A stretch of DNA of 37,585 bases, taken from assembly GCA_964391595.1 (NCBI GenBank), contig CAYMMM010000007.1, positions 1 to 37,585 of the forward strand. Direction: 5' to 3'. This document shows, one piece after another, positions 24,236 to 29,768 of this stretch. Under the pieces are notes generated by a model. The model ran no database searches and was not told the DNA's origin. It saw nothing but the letters and a program-made list of their open reading frames with translations. The translations under genes were made by a program, and so were the position numbers. Origin of the DNA: JADZGC01 sp964391595. Its GTDB lineage: Bacteria > Patescibacteriota > Saccharimonadia > CAILAD01 > GCA-016700035. Each line of letters opens with the position of its first letter. Position 1 is the first letter of the stretch.

Positions 24236-24256
24236 CTGAGGCACTGAGGAAAAGAG

Positions 24257-24286
24257 AAAACGCGACAGGTGATCCCGTCGCGTTTT
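24257..24286 (+). terminator. Intrinsic terminator after the Ala/Pro-rich gene
   Basis: A 10-bp stem AAAACGCGAC (24257-24266) / GTCGCGTTTT (24277-24286) with a 10-nt loop, ending in a T-run. Confidence 0.85.
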
Positions 24287-24351
24287 TGTGTGTCAGGATA
24301 TTGAGCAGTATATGTGTTCAGGAGAATTTCGACGTTATTGCTGACTACTTT

Positions 24352-24381
24352 TTGTGAGCAGCCACATCATCGTGTCATAAT
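24352..24381 (+). promoter_or_regulatory. Candidate promoter TTGTGA-N18-CATAAT
   Basis: Hexamers at 24352-24357 and 24376-24381. The ATG at 24389 begins 7 nt after the -10, so initiation at or next to the start codon is predicted. Confidence 0.45.
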
Positions 24382-24388
24382 GCATACA

Positions 24389-25303
24389 ATGAACGGTGGC
24401 AATATGTCATTTAAGCCGAGCGATGTGCGTATCGTAGTGCACGGAAGTTTTCGACAGCACTTCGATCACATCCTAGAAACTATCAAGACATTCGAGGATG
24501 CCGGCTTCACGGTATTAGCACCCGAGACTCGGGAAGTCATCGCATTGACCGACGGCTTTGCGATCCTTGATGGGGAGCGAGATATGGATCCTAGACATAT
24601 AGAGGCCAGATACTTACAGCATCTGAAACGCCTCGGGAATCTGGGCTTTAGTTACTTCGTTGATCCTCGTGGGTATATCGGGCGCACTACTTCATTTGAG
24701 CTCGGCATCGCGCAGCTGCTTGGTATACGCAGCTTCTTCCTTGAGCGTCCAGTTGATCACCCGACGTATTACCCGAGGGAGTCTGTCTTGAGTCCAGCAG
24801 CCCTGCGGGATTACATACTCGAGTATCGGGCGCTGCCAGGGATCCACGTTGAGCCCGATGAGCGACTGATACATGCACTCTGGCAACGTCTCGTGGTGCC
24901 CGGGTCGGTAGTGGCGGGTGGTGCGATTATTCACCACGCTCCATCAGACGAGTATCTCTTCGTTAAGACGCACAAGTGGGGCGGGCGCTATTCGATCGTT
25001 GGCGAGAAGGTGCAGCGAGGCGAACGGCTCGACCAGGCGCTCGTGCGGGGTGTGCGAGAGGAGACTGGCTTGGAGGCGAAGCTTGGCAAGCATGTGGTTA
25101 CATTCGATCAGATCAAGGATTCGGGCTTTCATCAAGTGGGTATCTCGCATATCTTTGCTGACTACGTCATGGAAGTGCAGTCTCAGCGGATTGTGCTCGA
25201 CGACGAAGCAGAGGATTATGTGTGGGCACGTCGAGATGATGCGCTCACTCGGCTTGATATGGAGCCGAACGCACGTCATACCATGCTCTTAGTGAAAAAA
25301 TAA
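24389..25303 (+). CDS. Two-domain protein: nucleoside-2-deoxyribosyltransferase-like + Nudix domain
   Basis: I start at ATG 24389 because a candidate -10 ends 7 nt upstream; ATG 24404 or GTG 24314 are alternatives. Residues about 10-150 resemble the nucleoside deoxyribosyltransferase/NDT-like Rossmann fold: IVVHGSFRQHFDHI at the start and GRTTSFELGIAQLLGI, which fits the catalytic-Glu helix of that fold. Residues about 170-300 form a Nudix domain. Its box deviates: GEKVQRGERLDQALVRGVRE continues into ETGLEA, with Glu in place of the second Gly and Gly in place of the Glu of 'REUxEExGU'; the EExG part is intact. Both domains handle nucleotides, so nucleotide salvage or clean-up is a reasonable guess. 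The exact substrate cannot be told. Confidence 0.75.
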   Translation: MNGGNMSFKPSDVRIVVHGSFRQHFDHILETIKTFEDAGFTVLAPETREVIALTDGFAILDGERDMDPRHIEARYLQHLKRLGNLGFSYFVDPRGYIGRTTSFELGIAQLLGIRSFFLERPVDHPTYYPRESVLSPAALRDYILEYRALPGIHVEPDERLIHALWQRLVVPGSVVAGGAIIHHAPSDEYLFVKTHKWGGRYSIVGEKVQRGERLDQALVRGVREETGLEAKLGKHVVTFDQIKDSGFHQVGISHIFADYVMEVQSQRIVLDDEAEDYVWARRDDALTRLDMEPNARHTMLLVKK

Positions 25304-25326
25304 CCCTACGCACGAACGCGTAGGGT
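25297..25326 (-). terminator. Intrinsic terminator of the sigma-4 operon (minus strand)
   Basis: A perfect 9-bp stem ACCCTACGC (25303-25311) / GCGTAGGGT (25318-25326). On the minus strand it is followed by TTATTTTTT, so it ends the leftward operon; on the plus strand it overlaps the stop of the Nudix gene and has no T-run. Confidence 0.8.
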
Positions 25327-25356
25327 ATGGTGCAAGAAATCCTGCATTGGCAAGGG

Positions 25357-25647
25357 TTACTTGGCAGTATAGCGTACCACGGCCAGACTGAATGCTTCGA
25401 TCTGGCGAACCCTTTCTCTTTGTATGCCAAGATGGGATCCGACCTCTCTTAGGGTGCGAGGGATGCCATCACGGAGCCCAAAGCGTAGGACGATGACAGT
25501 ACGACACTGCTCATTCAGACGAGGGTATGGGGCGAAGATTTCATCGATCTCATCTTGACTCAACGACCGTTGTTGTTGAAGCGCGCCTCTGAACTCATCG
25601 GGGAGTACATCAAGTTTGCTTGCATTGAAAGTCTTGGGGATTGTCAC
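25357..25647 (-). CDS. Free-standing sigma-70 region 4-like protein (96 aa)
   Basis: Start GTG 25647, with AAGGAG 5 nt upstream and a GTGA overlap with the preceding gene's stop; the longer frame to 25716 runs inside that gene. Residues about 44-92 (LNEQCRTVIVLRFGLRDGIPRTLREVGSHLGIQRERVRQIEAFSLAVVR) match sigma region 4.2, including the TLREVG...RERVRQIE helix-turn-helix that contacts the -35 element. No region 2 is present, so it cannot be a complete sigma factor. It could compete for or modify the RNA polymerase flap, or bind -35-like DNA by itself. It is the last gene of a three-gene operon with two tiny membrane proteins. Confidence 0.8.
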   Translation of the reverse strand: MTIPKTFNASKLDVLPDEFRGALQQQRSLSQDEIDEIFAPYPRLNEQCRTVIVLRFGLRDGIPRTLREVGSHLGIQRERVRQIEAFSLAVVRYTAK

Positions 25648-25880
25648 TTTGACTCCTTGCTCTTGTGACAATGCTGCTCGATGACATACAGCGCAGGCCA
25701 GACGATGATGCGCCATGGCCAGAAGACGATGTAGCCAGGTGCAGCAGAGCGGATGAAGCGGTACAAGTCGGGGAATTCATCTTTGAGTTTCGGCCCGGGA
25801 CCGAACAAGGTAAAGAGAAAGATGAGCGTAAGAAGCGCGGAGCCGTAGATCCAGCATTCCACTATGATGCGAACCATCAT
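25644..25880 (-). CDS. Small membrane protein with FWPW motif (78 aa), paralogue of its upstream neighbour
   Basis: Start ATG 25880, in an ATGA overlap with the upstream gene and preceded by AGGA. It has two predicted membrane spans: residues about 8-28 (ECWIYGSALLTLIFLFTLF) and about 49-70 (GYIVFWPWRIIVWPALYVI), joined by a short charged linker, with a short polar tail. It shares size, layout and the xVFWPWxxxxxP motif with the 75-aa protein encoded just upstream, which points to tandem duplication. It is translationally coupled to the sigma-4-like gene (GTGA). Function unknown. Confidence 0.7.
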   Translation of the reverse strand: MMVRIIVECWIYGSALLTLIFLFTLFGPGPKLKDEFPDLYRFIRSAAPGYIVFWPWRIIVWPALYVIEQHCHKSKESK

Positions 25881-26104
25881 GCGTCCTGTCGTTTCATTCG
25901 GCGCCGGTACTGCAAGTAGGGACGAAGAAAGACAGCCCACGGCCAGAAGAATACGTAGCAAAAAGCTCTTTGCCGCAAGCGTGCGAGGTTTTCCCGCTCC
26001 GCCTCAGTTGCATTTGGGAGCAAAAAGAACATCGCGATAACCAGGCTGCAGACGATAATGCTGCCCAAAAAATAGGTAATGAGAAATAGCCTCAGAATAT
26101 TCAT
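25877..26104 (-). CDS. Small membrane protein with FWPW motif (75 aa)
   Basis: Start ATG 26104, with GGAG 7 nt upstream. Two predicted spans are at residues about 5-30 (LFLITYFLGSIIVCSLVIAMFFLL) and about 48-64 (CYVFFWPWAVFLRPYL), with a charged loop (ATEAERENLARLRQR) and a basic C-terminus (QYRRRMKRQDA). It is the first gene of the operon behind a consensus promoter. The short overlap with the next gene and the shared FWPW motif suggest that the two proteins form a pair. No known function. Confidence 0.7.
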   Translation of the reverse strand: MNILRLFLITYFLGSIIVCSLVIAMFFLLPNATEAERENLARLRQRAFCYVFFWPWAVFLRPYLQYRRRMKRQDA

Positions 26105-26142
26105 GTCGTCACTCCGTCGGATGTAAGGTGCGAATGGGAGCA

Positions 26143-26171
26143 AATATATAACATTCGCAGTCGATAGTCAA
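26143..26171 (-). promoter_or_regulatory. Promoter TTGACT-N17-TATATT of the sigma-4 operon
   Basis: On the minus strand TTGACT lies at 26171-26166 and TATATT at 26148-26143, with an exact 17-nt spacer; the predicted leader is about 32 nt and includes the GGAG site. Confidence 0.75.
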
Positions 26172-26194
26172 ATAATCATAGACAAAAGTATAGC

Positions 26195-26219
26195 CCCGCA
26201 CGGGGAAGTGTACGGGGCA
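26195..26219 (-). terminator. Hairpin downstream of the zinc-knuckle-like gene
   Basis: GCCCCG and CGGGGC arms with an extended, imperfect inner stem. On the minus strand it is followed by TATACTTTT, a weak T-run. Placed between the 106-aa gene and the promoter of the sigma-4 operon. Confidence 0.4.
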
Positions 26220-26251
26220 TGTGTGTTCTTGTGGCGGTGAGCGCCGCGGGA

Positions 26252-26572
26252 TCAGGCGACTCGCTTGGGCGATCGAGCGGGCGATGTGACATTGCCTTGG
26301 CTCCAGCCGGACTTTCGCCCTGACGGGGGAGACTGGGTTGCACGTCGTGTGCGCTCTTCCTTCATGAGCTTTCGGCTCCGTTCACGAGCAAGTCGTGGGT
26401 CGTACCCGATCAGGTACGAAAGCTGTTGCGTACGGGGCTCGAGACCTGCGGCACGGTCGGCTTTGCCGTAAGCCCAAAGCGCGTGATCGACGTCGCGCGT
26501 CAGACTGATGATGGGGCAGCCGTTGAGGTGCTTTCGCTCACCACAGTAAGAACAACCAGGATTGGTATCCAT
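26252..26572 (-). CDS. Small basic protein with N-terminal zinc-knuckle-like motif (106 aa), function unknown
   Basis: I choose ATG 26572, with GGAG 5 nt upstream; the frame is open further but the upstream part lacks an SD. Near the N-terminus, C7-x2-C10-x4-H15-x3-C19 (GCSYCGERKHLNGC) resembles a CCHC zinc knuckle shortened by one residue. The middle (ALWAYGKADRAAGLEP...LSYLIGYDP) may form helices, and the C-terminus is rich in Arg, Lys, Ser and Pro, consistent with nucleic-acid binding. Base composition is visibly more GC-rich than in the core genes. It has its own consensus promoter. The family is not recognised. Confidence 0.6.
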   Translation of the reverse strand: MDTNPGCSYCGERKHLNGCPIISLTRDVDHALWAYGKADRAAGLEPRTQQLSYLIGYDPRLARERSRKLMKEERTRRATQSPPSGRKSGWSQGNVTSPARSPKRVA

Positions 26573-26631
26573 GGCTTCTCCAGTGTTAGTGGGTACAGGG
26601 GCTGTTGCAGTAACCTGCTTCAGTTGAGGCA

Positions 26632-26660
26632 ATTCTAGTATGTTTATCGCGATATGTCAA
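26632..26660 (-). promoter_or_regulatory. Promoter TTGACA-N17-TAGAAT of the zinc-knuckle-like gene
   Basis: On the minus strand TTGACA (26660-26655), a 17-nt spacer and TAGAAT (26637-26632). The leader is about 53 nt. Confidence 0.75.
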
Positions 26661-26665
26661 TAAAA

Positions 26666-27442
26666 TCAACTATTCTTATTGCTGTGTCTTGCGACGATAC
26701 TAATGGAGCACGGCAGGAGGTGGCATACTAATTCGGGTAGAAGAGATAAAAGTGCATAGTACATAGCAGATGACTTCTTCCAACGAAGACTAGGATCACG
26801 CACTAGTGTAATCTCTGTCGTGAATCCAGCTCGCTTAAACATCTGCCTGTACTGGCGCAGGGAATAGTAATTCTCTACAACCCCTTCACGATGAACATGT
26901 CGGTTGTAAAGCCTATGAAGGTAACGTGGTGCAGATGGTTCATACAGAAAGTACGCACTACCATCGGTCCTTAAGACACGTGCGATCTCAGTTAGAGCTT
27001 GACCGGGATCTTGAACGTGGTGAAAACTTGAGAACATCAGTACGGTATCATACGTTCGATCTCCGAACGGTGTACGCTCAGCCGCGCAAACCCATTTCTG
27101 ATCTAAATGCACGCCATAATACCGTTCGAGTTGCTGGCTCTTTTTGACCGCTTCTTCTGATGGGTCTGTGTATGTTATCTGAGTCGAAGGCCAAGTTCGC
27201 TTGATGTAACTGCTCAAATAGCCGTACCCACCACCAAGCTCGAGCAGCTGCTTACCAGGTTCAAAGCTGAGCTTCTTGGCTAGACGAATGAAAACATGAG
27301 TTGAAATCGCCTTCAGATTGATTGATAAGTATGCAGGCGCCGCACTTTTTTCGATGACTGATGCACGAAATTCTTTGTCCTCAGCAGTTATTGCGGCGTT
27401 GTGGTGTGGTAGGTGTACCCTATAGTCTTTGGTGTGCTTCAT
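26666..27442 (-). CDS. Class I SAM-dependent methyltransferase encoded directly behind tRNA
   Basis: Start ATG 27442 (MKHTKDYRV); upstream in-frame codons translate the tRNA and are not coding. 258 aa. SAM motif I is LLELGGGYGYLSSYI near residues 65-80, followed by YTDPSEEAV, then TYDTVLMFSSFHHVQDP (post-motif region) and ALTEIARVLRTDGSAYFLYEP. It resembles the UbiE/Methyltransf_11 group; substrate unknown. Only five T residues separate the tRNA CCA end from the ATG, so there is no room for an SD. Translation presumably depends on the tRNA-processed, nearly leaderless end. Its -35/-10 must be that of the tRNA. Confidence 0.82.
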   Translation of the reverse strand: MKHTKDYRVHLPHHNAAITAEDKEFRASVIEKSAAPAYLSINLKAISTHVFIRLAKKLSFEPGKQLLELGGGYGYLSSYIKRTWPSTQITYTDPSEEAVKKSQQLERYYGVHLDQKWVCAAERTPFGDRTYDTVLMFSSFHHVQDPGQALTEIARVLRTDGSAYFLYEPSAPRYLHRLYNRHVHREGVVENYYSLRQYRQMFKRAGFTTEITLVRDPSLRWKKSSAMYYALLSLLPELVCHLLPCSISIVARHSNKNS

Positions 27443-27447
27443 AAAAA

Positions 27448-27523
27448 TGGTGGGCCCGGTTGGACTTGAACCAACGACCAATCGGTTATGAGCCGACTGC
27501 TCTAACCACTGAGCTACGGGCCC
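27448..27523 (-). tRNA. tRNA with CAT anticodon, probably tRNA-Ile2 (lysidine type)
   Basis: A complete 76-nt cloverleaf on the minus strand: acceptor GGGCCCG/CGGGCCC, D-arm GCTC-GAGC, anticodon stem GTCGG/CCGAT with loop CTCATAA, variable TGGTC, T-arm with TTCAAGT, and encoded CCA. CAT can mean Met or Ile2. The overall pattern (AGTGGTTAGAGCAG, TTGGTCG, GGTTCAAGTCCA) resembles bacterial tRNA-Ile(CAT), which TilS modifies to read AUA. Confidence 0.85.
27504..27523. repeat. 20-bp direct repeat copy 1 (5' part of the tRNA)
   Basis: AACCACTGAGCTACGGGCCC, the plus-strand view of the tRNA acceptor and D-arm 5' part. The same 20 bases recur at 27608-27627, 104 bp away. Confidence 0.9.
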
Positions 27524-27627
27524 TTGATGAAATTTCGAACTGGTTAGGCTCGAAGCTCAGGAGTCGCGGTTAGAGCAGATTTTCATAAGCTCGTCTTGTG
27601 ACGAGACAACCACTGAGCTACGGGCCC
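27524..27627 (-). other. Degenerate tRNA-like mosaic upstream of the tRNA
   Basis: On the minus strand this begins with an exact copy (27627-27608) of the first 20 nt of the following tRNA, then departs from it into a CTCGTC/GACGAG hairpin (27589-27604). On the plus strand it also contains AAGCTCAG and GGTTAGAGCAG, then TTTTCATAAGC (27552-27590), a same-sense echo of the D-arm and anticodon region. No T-arm or matching 3' acceptor strand is present, so it is not a functional tRNA. It probably arose by duplication and inversion of tRNA pieces. Confidence 0.6.
27608..27627. repeat. 20-bp direct repeat copy 2
   Basis: Identical to 27504-27523 and in the same orientation. It duplicates the 5' end of the tRNA, not the 3' end used by most integrases. 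Confidence 0.9.
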
Positions 27628-27647
27628 CAAAAAAAATGAACCTCTTT

Positions 27648-27653
27648 ATTATA
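27648..27653 (-). promoter_or_regulatory. -10 element TATAAT for the tRNA unit (minus strand)
   Basis: TATAAT on the minus strand about 20 nt before the tRNA-like sequence, so it should drive the tRNA-like mosaic, the tRNA and the methyltransferase as one unit. It overlaps a small CCTCT/AGAGG hairpin (27641-27657) and is followed by a run of eight T. The -35 match is poor. Confidence 0.45.
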
Positions 27654-27703
27654 GAGGAAAATTGTAAAACCATCTCGCTTGAGCTTGTTGAAGCTGATTG
27701 CGC

Positions 27704-27709
27704 TATACT
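27704..27709 (+). promoter_or_regulatory. -10 element TATACT for the TrpF-like gene
   Basis: TATACT about 37 nt before the ATG at 27747; TTGAGC at 27679-27684 gives a 19-nt spacer, so the promoter is plausible but weak. Confidence 0.4.
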
Positions 27710-27746
27710 GAGGCACAGTTTTGTACCTCTACGAAAAGGGACAATT

Positions 27747-28622
27747 ATGACCCAATACATTGGCGTGACAGGGATCACGCGAAAAGATCAGATCATCGCG
27801 CTACAGCGGATGTTCGACACGGATCCGTCTGCACCGAAGCTGATGGTGGGGATCCTGGCGAGTGCCAAGACCGTCGATGGTCGACGCAACAAGTACCCGA
27901 GACAGTTCCCGCCGGCGATACGGATCCCGGGCCTCATGGCTCACATCGATCCAGCGCGCGCTTTCGGACTCGTGCATTATTCGCCGTACCAACAGCAGTA
28001 CGCCACCATTGGTGAATGGCTGCAGAACGGTGAAGTGCTAGAAGGGGACTGCGAGTACTTTCTTAAGGCTACACCCGTTGCCGTAAAGGGCTTCATGGGT
28101 CTTCAGTACAACATGCCCCTGCCATCACAGTCGCGGCTTCGCAGGATCGAGAAGCGATTTGCTCAATCCTCGAGGACCTATCGCAGCGTGTTGCAGTTCT
28201 GGCCAAGGCAGATCGCGAGGTTGGCTGAGCTCGTCGATCCAGATGAGCGGCACCATCTCGACCCTGCAAATCCTGCGGCTGTCGTGCGTTGGCGTTACGA
28301 AGCGACAGCAGAGGACCCCCAGCTTCCATTCTCAACGCTCCTTCTCGATGCCTCGGGTGGTTTCGGTCGGCCGATGGATGTACCGAATGTGATGGCGATG
28401 CTCCGATCACTTGTCGATGACACGGTCTTGAGCCAGTCCCTGCAGTACGCGGTCGGTGGTGGTCTGTGTGCCGAAACGCTCCCGCAGCTGGCGCCAGTCG
28501 TCGAGCTATACCCTGGGCTGTCGATCGATGCGCAGGGTCGCCTACGTGATCGCGATGACCGCCTCGACATGGACGCCGCCAAGCGCTACATCGAAGCTGC
28601 ACAGAAGCTGCTGGCCGGCTGA
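27747..28622 (+). CDS. Phosphoribosylanthranilate isomerase-like (TrpF-like) TIM-barrel protein
   Basis: ATG 27747 with AAAAGGGA upstream; 291 aa, longer than normal TrpF (about 200-225). The likeness rests on the order of segments: VTGITRKDQIIAL at the start (TrpF 'CGITRPED'), LLLDASGGFGRPMD near 225 (TrpF 'LLDaxxGGTG'), AVGGGLCAETLPQ near 257 (TrpF 'GGLNPEN') and a terminal IDAQGRLRD...DAAKRYIEAAQ (TrpF 'G..KD..KI..F'). A tryptophan pathway role is doubtful because no other trp gene is near. Codon use is GC-rich. It shares one base (TGATG) with the MazG-like gene and is probably functionally linked to it. Confidence 0.5.
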   Translation: MTQYIGVTGITRKDQIIALQRMFDTDPSAPKLMVGILASAKTVDGRRNKYPRQFPPAIRIPGLMAHIDPARAFGLVHYSPYQQQYATIGEWLQNGEVLEGDCEYFLKATPVAVKGFMGLQYNMPLPSQSRLRRIEKRFAQSSRTYRSVLQFWPRQIARLAELVDPDERHHLDPANPAAVVRWRYEATAEDPQLPFSTLLLDASGGFGRPMDVPNVMAMLRSLVDDTVLSQSLQYAVGGGLCAETLPQLAPVVELYPGLSIDAQGRLRDRDDRLDMDAAKRYIEAAQKLLAG

Positions 28623-28912
28623 TGTCACAGACACTGGCAGAGCTCGCTCAGCCTTGGCTCGACTATCGCGAGCACGCTTGGCTTCAGCAACCATTCGGTG
28701 AAGTTGAGGATCTCAGGCATGTACTGCTACACCTCACAAAGCTCACAGGGAAGCTAGCGACAGTCATTGAGCGCGCTGAAGACACCGGTAAGCTGAGTGA
28801 TCTAGATCTGATCCGCGAAGAAGTCGTACCTGATCTGCTCTTGTGGGCAGTGCATCTGGCGGCATCACTCGATGTCGATCTCGAGAAAGCATTCCGGCAA
28901 CGACTTCGATGA
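28622..28912 (+). CDS. Small MazG-like (all-alpha NTP pyrophosphatase fold) protein
   Basis: 96 aa, ATG overlapping the previous stop (TGATG). It is all-helical: FGEVEDLRHVLLHLTKLTGKLATVIERAED, then REEVVPDLLLWAVHLAASLDVDLEKAFRQRL. The second half matches the MazG-like 'E-E-x-x-D...L..A..L...DLE.A' helix pair that binds metal with NTP. The acidic cluster is less regular than in classical MazG (EExxE). It is probably a nucleotide-cleaning or signalling enzyme acting with the TrpF-like protein; no substrate can be named. Confidence 0.6.
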   Translation: MSQTLAELAQPWLDYREHAWLQQPFGEVEDLRHVLLHLTKLTGKLATVIERAEDTGKLSDLDLIREEVVPDLLLWAVHLAASLDVDLEKAFRQRLR

Positions 28913-28935
28913 CATGCGCCCTGCATCCAACCTTT

Positions 28936-28962
28936 GAGGCCTGGCACGTCCAGGCCTCTTTT
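28936..28962 (+). terminator. Intrinsic terminator after the MazG-like gene
   Basis: A 9-bp perfect stem GAGGCCTGG / CCAGGCCTC (28936-28944 and 28950-28958) with loop CACGT, followed by TTTTC. Confidence 0.9.
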
Positions 28963-28999
28963 CATATCTCAAGTCTAGTCATGGCTGGCTCTCGACGCG

Positions 29000-29005
29000 T
29001 ATACT
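29000..29005 (+). promoter_or_regulatory. -10 element TATACT of the ABC transporter operon
   Basis: TATACT lies 9 nt before the ATG at 29015. The AGGTGA that looks like an SD (29006-29011) would lie in the untranscribed discriminator, so the mRNA may be nearly leaderless. The -35 match is poor. Confidence 0.4.
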
Positions 29006-29014
29006 AGGTGAAGT

Positions 29015-29767
29015 ATGACGCTCATAACTGTCAAAGATTTGAAGAAAACATATGGCGATCTCCAGGCCGTTAAGGGTGTGAGCTTTGAGGTAAAGAAAGG
29101 CGAAGTGTTTGGTATTCTAGGGCCGAATGGCGCTGGCAAGACGACGACACTTGAGATGATGGAGGGGCTTAGGCCAATAAGCAGCGGTAAAATTGTGATT
29201 AATGATGTCAATGTGGCTGACAGACCATACGAGATCAAAGAAATGATCGGTGTGCAACTCCAGAGCTCGGCGTTCTTCGACAAGCTGAGTCTCGTCGAGG
29301 TACTGCATTTGTTTTCGAATCTCTACGCGCAGAATAAGGATCCAAAGGCACTGCTCGAGGAAGTAGGACTTTCAGAAAAAGCCAAAAACCTGGTCAAAGA
29401 ACTGTCGGGCGGGCAGAAGCAACGGTTTTCAATCGCGGCTGCATTAGTGAACGATCCAATCGTACTCTTTCTCGACGAACCAACCACTGGCCTTGACCCA
29501 CAGGCGCGACGCAATTTGTGGGAGCTGGTCAAGCAGGTGCAGGAGAGCGGCAAGACCGTTATCATAACGACTCACTATATGGATGAAGCAGAGGAGCTCT
29601 GTGATCGCATCGCGATCATGGACGAGGGGAAGATTATTGCCCTCGACACACCTAAGAACCTCATAAAGGCACTCTTGAAGCGCGGGTTCAAGCCGCGAAA
29701 AGAAGTGGTGGCAGCAAATCTTGAGGATGTATTTATCGACCTAACGGGTAAGGAGCTGAGGGACTAA
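29015..29767 (+). CDS. ABC-2 type transporter, ATPase subunit
   Basis: 250 aa: Walker A GPNGAGKTT at residues 36-44, Q-loop near VQLQSS, signature LSGGQKQ at 130-136, Walker B IVLFLDEP at 149-156, D-loop TTGLD and switch-His TTHYMDEAEELCDR. It resembles the DrrA/CcmA-like group of export ATPases (drug, lipid or glycolipid). Its permease follows 1 nt after the stop, so the pair forms one exporter. The cargo is unknown. The signature LSGGQKQ is the classical drug-exporter form, unlike the SSGM form of the glycan exporter at 3099. Confidence 0.92.
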   Translation: MTLITVKDLKKTYGDLQAVKGVSFEVKKGEVFGILGPNGAGKTTTLEMMEGLRPISSGKIVINDVNVADRPYEIKEMIGVQLQSSAFFDKLSLVEVLHLFSNLYAQNKDPKALLEEVGLSEKAKNLVKELSGGQKQRFSIAAALVNDPIVLFLDEPTTGLDPQARRNLWELVKQVQESGKTVIITTHYMDEAEELCDRIAIMDEGKIIALDTPKNLIKALLKRGFKPRKEVVAANLEDVFIDLTGKELRD

Positions 29768-29768
29768 G

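Noticed and set aside
25648..25716. Longer start of the sigma-4-like gene
   Set aside because: It would overlap the small membrane protein by more than 70 bp; GTG 25647 has AAGGAG and a GTGA overlap.
27504..27627. Classic tRNA attachment site of an integrated element
   Set aside because: The repeat copies the 5' end of the tRNA, the copies are only 104 bp apart, and there is no integrase in the window.
28093..28602. Long open frame on the minus strand (169 codons) opposite the TrpF-like gene
   Set aside because: Arg/Ser/His-rich shadow of a GC-rich gene; no SD or domain, and the plus-strand gene is far better supported.
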